Part shown: piece by piece, positions 23,355 to 32,487 of the stretch
Numbering within the stretch: position 1 is the first letter of the stretch
Layout: each line of letters opens with the position of its first letter
Source of the DNA: Streptomyces sp. IMTB 2501
Lineage (GTDB): Bacteria; Actinomycetota; Actinomycetes; Streptomycetales; Streptomycetaceae
Assembly: GCF_001953885.1 (NCBI RefSeq)
Contig: NZ_MQUS01000010.1
Location: 186,001-250,000, forward strand
Reading direction: 5' to 3'
DNA: 64,000 nucleotides
Made by a program: the position numbers and the translations under genes
The notes under the pieces: generated by a model
What the model was told of the DNA's origin: nothing
What the model saw: the letters and a program-made list of their open reading frames with translations, nothing else
Databases searched by the model: none

Positions 23355-24241
23355 TGTCCCAGAACGCCATGCCCGCCAACGCGCACTGGGCCACCGGAGG
23401 GAGCAGGATCACCGTTCAGGGGCGCACGGGACCGCGCACGCTGTTCGTCCGCCAGGACGGTCCCGGCGCCGGCCCGCCCGTGACCCTCGTCCACGGCTTT
23501 CCCACCTCCTCCCACGACTGGTCCCCGATCGTGCCCGGGCTGGCGGCGCGAGGGCACCGGGTCATCACCTTCGACCTGCTCGGCTTCGGGCACAGCGACA
23601 AACCACGACGGCACACGTACTCGGTGCTGGAACAGGCCGACCTGGTGGAGGACGCCTGGCGGCACCTCGACATCGCCGACACGGCTCTGGTCGCCCACGA
23701 CTACGGCGTCAGCGTGGCCCAGGAACTGCTCGCCCGCGGCCCCGCCCGGATCACCCGCATGGCCTGGCTGAACGGCGGTCTCTACCCGGACCTGCACCGG
23801 CCCGTACGCGTACAGCGGCTGCTCCACGGCCCCCTCGGCCCGCTCCTTGCCCACGCCGTCACCGAACGCGGCTTCCGCGCGACGATGCGCCAGGTACTGG
23901 GCAGACCCGTCCCGGACACCGACCTGCATGCCATGTGGGAGGGCATCAGCCATGACGGAGGCCGTCTGCTGGCTCCGCGGCTGCTGCGCTACATCGACGA
24001 GCGGCGCGCCCATGAGGCTCGCTGGGTCCCGGCACTGGAGGGCTACTCGGGCCCCACCCTGTTCCTCTGGGGACCCGCCGACCCGATCAGCGGCGCCCAT
24101 GTGCTGGCGCGCATCAGACAGCGGGTGCCGTCCGCCACCGTCGTCGAACTCACCGGACCACCCGCCGTCGGCCACTACCCCCAGGTGGAGGCCCCGGACG
24201 AGGTCGCCGCACACCTCGGACGCTTCCTCGACATCCGGTGA
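23354..24241 (+). CDS. Alpha/beta hydrolase with Asp nucleophile (epoxide hydrolase / dehalogenase-like)
   Basis: The 295-residue protein has HGFP at residues 47-50 and the nucleophile in VAHDYGVS (D116), the pattern of epoxide hydrolases and haloalkane dehalogenases rather than serine esterases. The catalytic His lies in VGHYPQVE (about 274), with a charge-relay Asp candidate in WGPADPIS. The cap domain is at about 140-215. GGGAGAG precedes the ATG. Which of the two activities applies cannot be decided without the cap-domain tyrosines or halide-binding Trp being modelled. It follows a palindromic promoter-operator and precedes a DUF1330 gene. Confidence 0.87.
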   Translation: MSQNAMPANAHWATGGSRITVQGRTGPRTLFVRQDGPGAGPPVTLVHGFPTSSHDWSPIVPGLAARGHRVITFDLLGFGHSDKPRRHTYSVLEQADLVEDAWRHLDIADTALVAHDYGVSVAQELLARGPARITRMAWLNGGLYPDLHRPVRVQRLLHGPLGPLLAHAVTERGFRATMRQVLGRPVPDTDLHAMWEGISHDGGRLLAPRLLRYIDERRAHEARWVPALEGYSGPTLFLWGPADPISGAHVLARIRQRVPSATVVELTGPPAVGHYPQVEAPDEVAAHLGRFLDIR

Positions 24242-24342
24242 CCCGTGCCTCCGCGTTGATTACCCGGCAGGTCATCGACCGTGGCCCATCCGGGCGGCAG
24301 GATCGTGCACATCAGCAGCCGACCAGCCGGAAGGACGCCGCC

Positions 24343-24690
24343 ATGACCGCCTACGCGATAGCTCACCTTCAGGAAGCCGCCCCGCATCCCGAGATCGCCG
24401 AGTACATCGCGCGGATCACCGCCACCTTCGAACCGTACGGCGGCCGCTTCCTGGTCCACGGCGCCGCGCACGAGGTGAAGGAGGGCGCATGGCCCGGGCA
24501 CGTCGTCGTGATCGGCTTCCCGTCGATCGCGAAGGCGCGCGCCTGGTGGGACTCCGACGCTTACCAGGCCATCGCGCCCCTGCGCGCACGGCACATCGAG
24601 GGCGACATCGTCCTGGTGCCGGGCGTGACCGAGGGCTACGACGCGACGGACACCGCACAGACGATGCTGGAAGCGCTCGCCGTCCGCTGA
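24343..24690 (+). CDS. DUF1330 domain protein
   Basis: This 115-residue protein is a compact ferredoxin-like (dimeric alpha/beta barrel) protein. AIAHLQEAAPHPEIAEYIAR, the strand GGRFLVHGA and the FPSIAKARAWWDSDAY segment are the hallmarks of DUF1330. The function of the family is unknown; the fold resembles small-molecule-binding or monooxygenase-like proteins. GGAAGGA is 7 bases before the ATG. It is on the same strand as the Asp-nucleophile hydrolase, 101 bases after it. Confidence 0.9.
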   Translation: MTAYAIAHLQEAAPHPEIAEYIARITATFEPYGGRFLVHGAAHEVKEGAWPGHVVVIGFPSIAKARAWWDSDAYQAIAPLRARHIEGDIVLVPGVTEGYDATDTAQTMLEALAVR

Positions 24691-24708
24691 CGGGCGACCG
24701 GCCGGCCG

Positions 24709-27204
24709 TCAGCAGGGAGCCTTGGCCGGCAGCAGCTGCTCCGCCCAGATGGTTTTGCCCGTCTCGGTGTACCGCGTGCCCCAGCGCTGGGCGACCTGCG
24801 CGACCAGGAAGAGACCCCGCCCTCCCTCGTCGGTGTGGCGGGCACGGCGCAGATGGGGCGAGGTGTTGCTGGCGTCCGACACCTCGCAGATGAGAGTCCG
24901 TTCGTGGATCAGACGCAGGCGGATCGGTCCGCAGGCATGCGTGATGGCATTGGTGATCAGCTCGCTCACGATCAGCTCGGTGGTGAAGGCGATGTCGTCC
25001 AGACCCCACGCGGCCAACTGACGAGTGGCGTTGTCACGCGCCTCGTGGACCGCCTGAGGGTCGGCGGGGACCTCCCAGGAGACGACGAGGTCCGGGGCCA
25101 GGGCGCGCGTCCGGGCGATGAGGAACGCGACGTCGTCGTGCGGATGGTCGGGCAGCAGAATGCGGACCATCGTGTCGCAGATCTCCTCCAGCGGCCGGTC
25201 GGGGTGGGCCAGGGCGAAGCAGAGACGCTCGAAGCCGACGTCGACATCGCGGTCCGAGGCCTCGATCAGCCCGTCGGTGTAGAGAGCGACGACGCTGCCC
25301 TCCTCCAGCTCGATCTCGGCCGACTCGAAGGGCAGACCGCCCAGTCCCAGCGGGGGGCCGGCAGGGATGTCGGGCAGTTCCACCGGTTCGCTGAGGTGGG
25401 CGATGGCGGGGGTGGGGTGGCCGGCCCGCGCCACATTGAGTTTCCGCGAGATCGGGTCGTAGACCGCGTAGACGCAGGTCGCCCCGATCACCACCGGTCC
25501 GTCCGTGGCCGCCTCCGCCTCGTCCGCCAGGCGCAGGACGAGATCGTCGACATGGGCGAGCAGCTCGTCCGGGGGCAGGTCGAGGTCGGCGAGTGTCTGC
25601 ACCGCCGCCCGTAGCCGGCCCATGCTGGCCGCGGCGTGGATGCCGTGGCCGACGACGTCCCCCACGACAAGGGCGACGCGGGCGCCGGACAGCGGGATGA
25701 CATCGAACCAGTCGCCGCCCACGCCGGCCTCGGCGTCGGTCGGCAGATAGCGGTAGGCGACCTCGACGGCGCAGTGATCGGGCAGGACCGGGGGCAGCAG
25801 ACTGGTCTGGAGGGCGAGGGCCGCGTGATGCTCGCGGACGAAACGCCGGGCATTGTCCACACACACCGCGGCCCGCGCCACCAGCTCCTCCACGAGCAGC
25901 AGGTCGTCCTCGTCGAACGGATTGGGATTCTCCCAGCGCAGCAGGCTGACCACGCCCATGGTCGTGCCCCGCGCCCGCAGTGGCACCACCAGGTGGGTGT
26001 GCAGACCGAGACCGACGATTTTGGCCATGCGCTGCGGATCGTCGGCGAGCCACCATGTCGTGCGGTCCAGCACCGGATCGAGGATCGGCCGGCCCGTGGT
26101 CAGGCAACGCTGCTGCGGCGACTTCGGCGGGTACTCGGCGGGCCCCCCGATCGGCACGACCGCCTCCGGCTGCTCCTCGTGGATCGACACGTGTGCCGCC
26201 CGCTGCAGCGTGCCACCGGTGACCGGCCCCGGGGTGAGATCCCTGGCCGCGAGGACGCCCTGGAAGAGGTCGATCGCCACGAAGTCGGCGAGTTGCGGCA
26301 CCAGGACCTCGGCCAGTTCCTGCACCGTGCGGTCCAGGTCCAGTGTGGTGCCTATGCGCTGCGCCGCCTCGTTGACCAGCGCGAGCCGCTCGCGCGCCCG
26401 GTCCTGGGCGGTGAAGTCGACGGCGGTGTGACACACCCCGAGCGTCTTGCCGTCGCCGTCCCGCAGCGGGAACGACGAGCGGAGCCGGAGATGGCCATGC
26501 GAGTTCCTGCGGTTCCTGCCCTGCGGGGGCGGCACATGCTCCACGGCCGGTGTGGCCCGACCCGACAGCAGGGCCTGGCGCGCCTGCCAGTCCACGGCCG
26601 ACGGCACCTGCCCCGGTCCGGCGGCCGCGGCTGTGAGGTGGTCCCCGAGGTGCGCGGGCAGGCCCTCCATGGCAGCCAGTACCTGGTTCACCCACTGGAA
26701 GCGCAGCTCACTGTCGAGGACGGCGATGCCGATCGGCGAGTCCTCCAGGAGGCCGCGCAGCACGGCCTGGTCGAGTTCCCACCGGCGCGAGTCGGAGGCC
26801 TCACATGCCACGGCGAGCCAGACGGAGCCCTGCTCCGCGCGCAGCGGACACACCCGTACGGCCAGCTCGACCGGGTGTCCCGCACGGTGACGCGCGGTGA
26901 TCAGGCCCTCCCAGCCCTCCCCGATCCGCTCCGCCACGGACAGCGCGGACACCGGTGAGTCCGTGGTCGAGTCCCCGCCCGTGACGCTCGTGAGGAGCGA
27001 GGCGGCGGGCCGCCCCAGCACGCTGGGCGCCGGATACCCGAGAAGACCTTCCGCCCGCTGACTCCAGTACCGGATCAGGCCGCGTGCATCCACGAGGGCG
27101 ACGGCGGCAGACATGATGCCGAACGGATCGCCCCGGTCCTTGTCAGCCAGATCCCTGAGATCCATCGTGTCGGCCGCGTCCGCAGGCGGATTACCTGACA
27201 CCAC
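24709..27204 (-). CDS. PAS-GAF-SpoIIE phosphatase with anti-sigma-like ATPase domain
   Basis: The 831-residue protein has, in order: a PAS domain (about 30-130, VALVDARGLIRYWSQRAEGL), a second PAS (about 140-265), a GAF domain (about 280-450, with VVPLRARGTTMGVVSLL), a SpoIIE PP2C phosphatase (about 470-690, GGDWFDVIPL, VVGDVVGHG, ALYTDGLIE, HDDVAFLIAR) and a RsbW-like HATPase (about 700-825, LIVSELITNAITHA and DEGGRGLFLVAQVA). Such proteins dephosphorylate anti-anti-sigma factors and can phosphorylate them in turn. No partner STAS or sigma gene is adjacent. The GTG at 27204 is used; an ATG at 27165 is equally possible because neither has a good ribosome site. Confidence 0.93.
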   Translation of the reverse strand: MVSGNPPADAADTMDLRDLADKDRGDPFGIMSAAVALVDARGLIRYWSQRAEGLLGYPAPSVLGRPAASLLTSVTGGDSTTDSPVSALSVAERIGEGWEGLITARHRAGHPVELAVRVCPLRAEQGSVWLAVACEASDSRRWELDQAVLRGLLEDSPIGIAVLDSELRFQWVNQVLAAMEGLPAHLGDHLTAAAAGPGQVPSAVDWQARQALLSGRATPAVEHVPPPQGRNRRNSHGHLRLRSSFPLRDGDGKTLGVCHTAVDFTAQDRARERLALVNEAAQRIGTTLDLDRTVQELAEVLVPQLADFVAIDLFQGVLAARDLTPGPVTGGTLQRAAHVSIHEEQPEAVVPIGGPAEYPPKSPQQRCLTTGRPILDPVLDRTTWWLADDPQRMAKIVGLGLHTHLVVPLRARGTTMGVVSLLRWENPNPFDEDDLLLVEELVARAAVCVDNARRFVREHHAALALQTSLLPPVLPDHCAVEVAYRYLPTDAEAGVGGDWFDVIPLSGARVALVVGDVVGHGIHAAASMGRLRAAVQTLADLDLPPDELLAHVDDLVLRLADEAEAATDGPVVIGATCVYAVYDPISRKLNVARAGHPTPAIAHLSEPVELPDIPAGPPLGLGGLPFESAEIELEEGSVVALYTDGLIEASDRDVDVGFERLCFALAHPDRPLEEICDTMVRILLPDHPHDDVAFLIARTRALAPDLVVSWEVPADPQAVHEARDNATRQLAAWGLDDIAFTTELIVSELITNAITHACGPIRLRLIHERTLICEVSDASNTSPHLRRARHTDEGGRGLFLVAQVAQRWGTRYTETGKTIWAEQLLPAKAPC

Positions 27205-27258
27205 GGTCTCACATGCACCCCGGAGTGTCTTCGTGCCGACGGCCCGGGCGCTCGAAGG

Positions 27259-27399
27259 TCAGCAGCCGGCCTTGAGGCCCCAGCCGTCCTCGGCGTGCTT
27301 GTTCAGCATCTTCTCCAGCTTGTCGCTGTCCAGTGCGTCGCCGATCAGCGACTCCCGGAAGGTGACGACCTTGTACTCGTACGCGTAGCCGTTGCTCAT
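27259..27399 (-). CDS. DUF4177 small protein
   Basis: The 46-residue protein contains YEYKVVTFRE and KLEKMLNKHAEDGWGL, the compact DUF4177 pattern (one strand pair and a helix ending in GW). GGAGG lies 10 bases before the ATG. Its function is unknown. It sits between the SpoIIE phosphatase and the GT39 gene on the same strand, 77 bases behind the GT39 stop, so it may be read from that transcript. Confidence 0.8.
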   Translation of the reverse strand: MSNGYAYEYKVVTFRESLIGDALDSDKLEKMLNKHAEDGWGLKAGC

Positions 27400-27476
27400 G
27401 GGGCGGAGTCCTCCTGACTGCCAGGGCGGGTGGTGGCACCAAGGCCGGGCGCCCAGGTGCCCGATCAGGCTGTCTG

Positions 27477-29750
27477 TCACCGCCCGGGACGGCACTGGTA
27501 GAGAATCTGCTCGGTGGCGCCGTAGGCGGCGTTCGGGATGCGACGGCAGGACGACTCGACCCATGCGGTGATCTGCCCGTCGGCCGTTTTCCCACTGCTC
27601 TCGCCGAACATGCCGCCCCCACCGCGCCCCGCGCCGCCCAGCACCACGTACTTCAGCTTGCCGGAGTCGACCAGCTGCCGGAACTGCGCCGTGCTCGGGA
27701 ACGGCACCCTCCCGCTGAAGCCGCCGAGCGGCAGCACATGGGCCCCGGTGGCGAGGATGTACGGCGCCGCGCCGCTCCAACTCGCGGTGGCGAAGACGTA
27801 GGTTGCCGAACCGCGGTGCGCGGACGTGTAGGCGAGCAACTTGCGCTGATCTGCGGTGAGTTGACCGCCCATGCTGGAGCCGCCGGGACCGCCGATGCCA
27901 CCGGCACCGGCGAAGCCGCCGAAGTCGCCCAGGCCGCGCGTCCCGTCGGCTCCCGCCGCCCGGCCGCGCTGTGTTCCGCCCGCCCACGACACCCGTCCGG
28001 TACGACGACCCGCCGAGGTCACAGAACCGTGGCCGCGGCTCATGCCGGACGGGCCCACCGCGCCCATCCCGGAGTCCCGGTACGAAGGCCTGAGCACCTG
28101 CGCCGCCCAGAAACCCGGCGCGATGAGCATCGCCACGAGGGAAACGACCAGCCCGACCAGGGCGAGCCTGCCGCCGGACGCGGTACGAACGGTCCTGGCC
28201 AGCACCAGCATGACGACGGCGGCGAGACCGAGCAGACCCACCACGGGCACCAGCCACGGCAGGAACGACGGGAACCGGCCGGCGAGGTACGCGCCCCATG
28301 CCGCCGTCGCCGCCACCGCACCGGGCAGTGCCCACGCACGGGGGCCGTCCGCCCGGTAGGCACGCCACATCAGAACGACGCCGCCACCGGTGAGCGCGGC
28401 GAGGGGGACCGCGATCACGCCCATGTAGTACGTGTGGCCGCCGACACTGCCCGCGCTGAAGACGAGGAAGTATGTGGCCAGCCAGGTGCCCCACAACACG
28501 AATCCGGCACGCAGACGGTCGGTGCGCGGCTTGCCGCGGCGCCAGAGGAGACCACAGACTCCGGCGAAGGCACCCATCGGATACAGCCAGCCGGTCTGCG
28601 AGGCCAGCGACGCGCCGAACATCTTCGACCAGCCGTTCTGGTCACCGCCCCAACCGCCCCCGGCGCGGAACCTGCCCCCGGCCCCGGACCCGAATCCTGC
28701 CGCCGCCCCCAGTGCCCGGCCCCCGGCGTTCTGCGCACCCTGCGCCCCGCCCGCCCCGGTGGGACGACGGTTGGCCGCCCCGCGCCCTACGGCACCGCCA
28801 GCGCCACCGGCTCCGCTGTCCGAAGGCGACGCCTGGCCGTGCCGGCCGCCTCCGCCGCCCTGCGTGGCGCTCACACTGCCGGTGGAGGCCGCGCTGATAC
28901 CGAGTGAGGAGAAGCGGTTCAGGAAGTTATAGCCGACCACCATGCTGAACGCGGAGTTGTTCGTGGTGCCATCCACATAGGGCCGGTCCTTGGCCGGGAC
29001 GAGCGTCACCGCGAGCATCCACGAAACCGACACGGCAGTCATCACCACGGCGGACAGCGCGAGATGTATCAGCCGCTTCCGCAGGGCGATCGGCGCCGAG
29101 ACGAGGTAGACAAGGGCGAGCGCCGGCAGCACCGCCCACGCTTCCAGCATCTTGGCTTGGAAGCCGACGCCGACCCACACACCCGCGATCACCAGAGGGC
29201 GCAGGCGGCCGTTCACGGCGGCGCGCTGGGTGGCCTCGGCCGCCAGCAGCACGCAGAGGGTGAAGGCGGGGTCCTCGACGGCGGTGCGGAAGAGCCCCAC
29301 AGCCACCGGGGTCACCAGGAACGCCGCGTCGGCGATCAGCGCCGCGTGGACACCGGCCCATCGGCTCACCACGCGGTGCAGCACCAGCAGGCTGGCCACT
29401 CCCTCCAGGACCTGGGGCAGAACCAGCGCCCACGGATGAAATCCGAAGATACGGGCAGAAATGGCTTGTGGCCAAAGGAACCCCGGCAATTTGTCCAGGG
29501 TGATGGAGTTTCCCGGGTCGAAAGAACCGTAGAGGAAAGCCTTCCAGCTCTCCGCCATGCTGCGTGCGGCGGTCGCATAAAACGTGTGGTATTGGCTGTG
29601 CTCGATACCCCACGTGTACAGCACGGCCGCGAGCATGGTGATGACCAGCAGCGTCGGACGCACATATCCGGGCTGGCCCGCCGGCGACCGCCACGGAGCG
29701 CGACGAACGGCGCGTAGGGAGGCGGCCGGCCTGAGAACTGTCGTAACCAT
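27477..29750 (-). CDS. GT39/PMT-like membrane glycosyltransferase
   Basis: The 757-residue protein starts at an ATG at 29750, with other ATGs at 29759 and 29786; the ribosome sites are weak. It has about 12 hydrophobic helices. The first loop holds the conserved acidic region (WGIEHSQYHTFYATAARSM, then SITLDKLPGF), and TAVEDPAFTL follows. This is the ArnT/PMT-like family that transfers a sugar from a polyprenyl-phosphate donor outside the membrane. Two long Gly/Ala/Arg-rich segments, at about residues 290-370 and 550-625, interrupt the protein and look like disordered loops outside the membrane. The C-terminal ~140 residues form a soluble domain (LPLGGFSGRVPFPSTAQFRQ) with two cysteines. The acceptor is unknown. 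Confidence 0.88.
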   Translation of the reverse strand: MVTTVLRPAASLRAVRRAPWRSPAGQPGYVRPTLLVITMLAAVLYTWGIEHSQYHTFYATAARSMAESWKAFLYGSFDPGNSITLDKLPGFLWPQAISARIFGFHPWALVLPQVLEGVASLLVLHRVVSRWAGVHAALIADAAFLVTPVAVGLFRTAVEDPAFTLCVLLAAEATQRAAVNGRLRPLVIAGVWVGVGFQAKMLEAWAVLPALALVYLVSAPIALRKRLIHLALSAVVMTAVSVSWMLAVTLVPAKDRPYVDGTTNNSAFSMVVGYNFLNRFSSLGISAASTGSVSATQGGGGGRHGQASPSDSGAGGAGGAVGRGAANRRPTGAGGAQGAQNAGGRALGAAAGFGSGAGGRFRAGGGWGGDQNGWSKMFGASLASQTGWLYPMGAFAGVCGLLWRRGKPRTDRLRAGFVLWGTWLATYFLVFSAGSVGGHTYYMGVIAVPLAALTGGGVVLMWRAYRADGPRAWALPGAVAATAAWGAYLAGRFPSFLPWLVPVVGLLGLAAVVMLVLARTVRTASGGRLALVGLVVSLVAMLIAPGFWAAQVLRPSYRDSGMGAVGPSGMSRGHGSVTSAGRRTGRVSWAGGTQRGRAAGADGTRGLGDFGGFAGAGGIGGPGGSSMGGQLTADQRKLLAYTSAHRGSATYVFATASWSGAAPYILATGAHVLPLGGFSGRVPFPSTAQFRQLVDSGKLKYVVLGGAGRGGGGMFGESSGKTADGQITAWVESSCRRIPNAAYGATEQILYQCRPGR

Positions 29751-30209
29751 GCCCGGCATTCTTCGACACCGTCCGAGCCCGTCCATCGAGAAGTGGCGAC
29801 TTTCAAGGAGATTCTTGTCAGATCGAGGCAGATTCTTTACTGGCCTTGCCTGGCCTTAAATCCGGGGAGTGCTGTGCATTGCCTCCCGCACAATTAACCC
29901 GTACACAGGAATTCAACAGATGGCGCACAGCTGCCGGAAAGGGCGCCGGGCGGGTCGGTTTCTCCCCCCTTCGTGCACCTACGGCGCTCTGGTCCACGGC
30001 CGACGCACGGGTCACGGTCGGTCTGCCTGCCCTGATGGTGGCCGGGCAACCGCTTGCAGCGGCCCCGTCGAGCCCTCAGCATGGCCCTTCCCACCCGTTG
30101 TTCGGCAGCGAGCGGCCCCTGCGCCCGAGGGCGTGCGCAGGGGCCGCGAACCGCGCAGAGCGCGACGGGCGGACAGCGGGGTCCTGTGTCCTTTCGGAAG
30201 GGGCTGGAC
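29751..30209. other. Divergent intergenic region, no clear gene
   Basis: The gap holds the leader of the GT39 gene and the upstream region of the YbdK-like gene. It is more AT-rich near 29800-29930, which suggests promoters in both directions, but no consensus pair stands out. An open frame in phase with the YbdK-like gene extends back to 30054; its codons do not resemble the family. Confidence 0.35.
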
Positions 30210-31379
30210 GTGCCAGAGCCGTTTGATGCCATGACTCCTGCCGTCGCCGGCGGACCCGGGTTCCCACCGGAGGCGCCCGCACCGCCGACGCTCGGGGTGG
30301 AGGAGGAGTTCGTCCTGGCCGACCGGCACAGCCGGTCGGCTGTCCACAGGTCCCTGTCCGTCGTGGCTGCCGCGCGCGCTCACCTCGGCGGGCCGCACGC
30401 CACTCCCGAGCTCTCGTTGTCGCAGGTGGAGACCGTCAGCGCGGTGTGTCGTAGCGCCGTGGAACTGGAGGCGGAAATCGTACGATTACGCACCGGTGCG
30501 GCCGTCGCCGCGGCCGAGTACGACTGCCTGCTGGTGCCCAGCGGCATGGCGGTCCTCGGCCGTCCCGGGCCGCCACCCGTCCTCGACCAGGCACGCTACC
30601 GCGCCCTCGCCCGCCGCTTCGGACCCGTCGTCCATGGGCAGGGAGTGAACGCCTGCCACGTGCACGTCGGCGTGGCCGACCGCGAGGAAGCCGTACAGGC
30701 GGTCAACCACCTGCGCGGCTGGATGCCCCTGCTGCTGGCCCTCACCGCCAACTCCCCGTACAGCGACGGGGCGGACACCGGCTATGCGAGCTGGCGCTCG
30801 ATGGTCTGGAGCCGCTGGCCCTCGGCGGGACCTCCGCCCTACCTGCGTGGTGTGGCCCACTACGCATGGGTCGTCGACCAACTCGTGGCCAGCGGAGCGG
30901 CGATGGATCCGGCCATGCTCTACTGGCACGTGCGCCCCTCCGCACACCTCCCCACCATCGAGGTGCGCGTCGCGGACGTGATGCCCGACGCCGGGACCAC
31001 CACCGCGTACGCGCTGCTCGTGCGCGCCCTCGTCGCGCACGCCGTCGAGATGGTACGCGCCGGCGAACGCGCGCCCGAGGTCCCCGATCTGCTGTTGCGG
31101 GCGGCGTGCTGGCAGGCCGCCCGGCAGGGGCCGATCGGCGCCCTGCCCGGCACCCACACCCGCGACTGCGCCCCCTTGGCCGTCGGCCGCCTGATCGAGG
31201 AGCTGTGGAAACGGGTCGAGCCACACCTCAGCCGGCACGGCGACGACCGGCGTGTCGGCGACTGGCTGGGCGATGTCCAGCTCAACGGGCCCGGCTCCGC
31301 GCGACAGAGACGTGTCGCGCAACAGCACGAGGACGGCCTACGAGCCGTGGTGGACAACCTCGCCGTAGTGCTTCCGTAA
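30210..31379 (+). CDS. YbdK-like carboxylate-amine ligase (GCS2 family)
   Basis: The protein has 389 residues from a GTG 8 bases after GGAAGG. TLGVEEEFVLAD near residue 30 is the metal/ATP-binding signature of the glutamate-cysteine ligase type 2 family. HVHVGVAD, NSPYSDGADTGYASWRS and the C-terminal arginine-rich region complete it. The family makes gamma-glutamyl-type amide bonds; E. coli YbdK has weak glutamate-cysteine ligase activity. Streptomyces make mycothiol rather than glutathione, so another amine acceptor is likely. It converges with the CrtC-like gene across 50 bases that contain a 13-base repeat. Confidence 0.9.
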   Translation: MPEPFDAMTPAVAGGPGFPPEAPAPPTLGVEEEFVLADRHSRSAVHRSLSVVAAARAHLGGPHATPELSLSQVETVSAVCRSAVELEAEIVRLRTGAAVAAAEYDCLLVPSGMAVLGRPGPPPVLDQARYRALARRFGPVVHGQGVNACHVHVGVADREEAVQAVNHLRGWMPLLLALTANSPYSDGADTGYASWRSMVWSRWPSAGPPPYLRGVAHYAWVVDQLVASGAAMDPAMLYWHVRPSAHLPTIEVRVADVMPDAGTTTAYALLVRALVAHAVEMVRAGERAPEVPDLLLRAACWQAARQGPIGALPGTHTRDCAPLAVGRLIEELWKRVEPHLSRHGDDRRVGDWLGDVQLNGPGSARQRRVAQQHEDGLRAVVDNLAVVLP

Positions 31380-31381
31380 AT

Positions 31382-31410
31382 CCGTCCGTTCCGCAAACCG
31401 TCCGTTCCGC
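31382..31410. repeat. Perfect 13-base tandem repeat between convergent genes
   Basis: CCGTCCGTTCCGC occurs at 31382-31394 and 31398-31410, separated by AAA, a period of 16. It begins 3 bases after the YbdK-like stop codon and ends 20 bases before the CrtC-like stop. Confidence 0.8.
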
Positions 31411-31429
31411 CCGGCGGACATCAGCCGCA

Positions 31430-32272
31430 TCAGCCGATGACGTCCGTGAAGCCGTGTCCGGTGATGTCCTCTCCCGCGAGAGTGCCGGTCACGTGACATG
31501 CGCCGGTGTAGGCGCCAGGAACGTCGGAGAGTGCCTGATGGGAGACTTCGAGGGAGGCGTCGAGGGCGGGAACGGCGAGAACCCAGTTGCCGTCGTGGTC
31601 GGTTCGCTGAGCGTGAGTGATCAGATGTGTGCCGTCGGCCGTGAGTCGGGTGAGCCAGGACGTGCCGTCTCCCGCGGTGTCCCAGACGCTCAGATACCGG
31701 CCCCCGCCGAGGTCGAGCCCGAGCCAGGTGAAGCGCGGCGGCCGGGTGATGCCGGCGACCCACTGCCGGTCGAACCAGGTGCGTCCGTCGACCTGATGCG
31801 TGATGCCTTCGACGGTGATGGTTCCTGACGTCATCAGGCCGGGCAGCGCGTACTGCCCGGTGGTCCCGCCGAAGAAGGGGAAGACTCCACCGCCGCCGTT
31901 GTAGAGGACGGGTTCCTCGCGTCGCAGGGTGAGCCGGATCGACGCGGTGTCCGTCGTACCCGAGATTTCGAGTCGGTCCAGGTCTCCGCTCACGGCGAGG
32001 ACCGATGTCTGCACATTGAGGGAATCCGCGGACACCTTCACATCGTCGACGGCTTCGTCGGCGTACCTGCCGCCGGCGTGGCCGTCGCCTTCCTCGCGCA
32101 GGGCGACCGTGCTGTGACAGACGCCCTGCATCGTGATCGTGTGGATCTTCACCCAGAAGACCTTCTCACCGGCGTGCAGCTTGGCGCAGAACCACCAGGA
32201 GTCCGTGTTGTCGGGGGAGGTCGGGGCGAGGTCACCTGCGGCGTCGATCAGTGTGGGGCGAGTCGTGGTCAT
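31430..32272 (-). CDS. CrtC/AttH-like lipocalin-domain protein
   Basis: The 280-residue protein has the two-lobed beta-rich pattern of the carotenoid 1,2-hydratase (CrtC) / AttH family: DNTDSWWFCAKLHAG at the start and the conserved WFDRQWVAG (about residue 168) with the lipocalin-like second half (FTWLGLDLGGGRYLSVWDTA). No signal peptide is seen. Members hydrate or bind hydrophobic molecules. No carotenoid genes are nearby, so a hydratase role is only possible. GGAG is 5 bases before the ATG. It is divergent from the bleomycin-hydrolase-like peptidase. Confidence 0.87.
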   Translation of the reverse strand: MTTTRPTLIDAAGDLAPTSPDNTDSWWFCAKLHAGEKVFWVKIHTITMQGVCHSTVALREEGDGHAGGRYADEAVDDVKVSADSLNVQTSVLAVSGDLDRLEISGTTDTASIRLTLRREEPVLYNGGGGVFPFFGGTTGQYALPGLMTSGTITVEGITHQVDGRTWFDRQWVAGITRPPRFTWLGLDLGGGRYLSVWDTAGDGTSWLTRLTADGTHLITHAQRTDHDGNWVLAVPALDASLEVSHQALSDVPGAYTGACHVTGTLAGEDITGHGFTDVIG

Positions 32273-32409
32273 CGAATCTCCTATTACCGGGCGGCAGTTG
32301 CCGCTTGATCACATTGAACCAAAGGGGCACTGCCCTTCAGCGGGCGCGGCGGAAGCGGGAGAACCGCGGATCGGACGCGCGGTGGCGGTGGCTCACCCTC
32401 GATGCTCCG

Positions 32410-32438
32410 TTGACTCCGGCTGAACGGCCGTGTAACGG
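32410..32438 (+). promoter_or_regulatory. Promoter of the C1 peptidase gene
   Basis: TTGACT (32410-32415) and TAACGG (32433-32438) are 17 bases apart. The predicted leader to the GTG at 32488 is about 43 bases. Confidence 0.55.
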
Positions 32439-32487
32439 TGAGGACGCGCTTTTCTCGAGAATCACTGGGTACGGGAGGCTGAACGCT

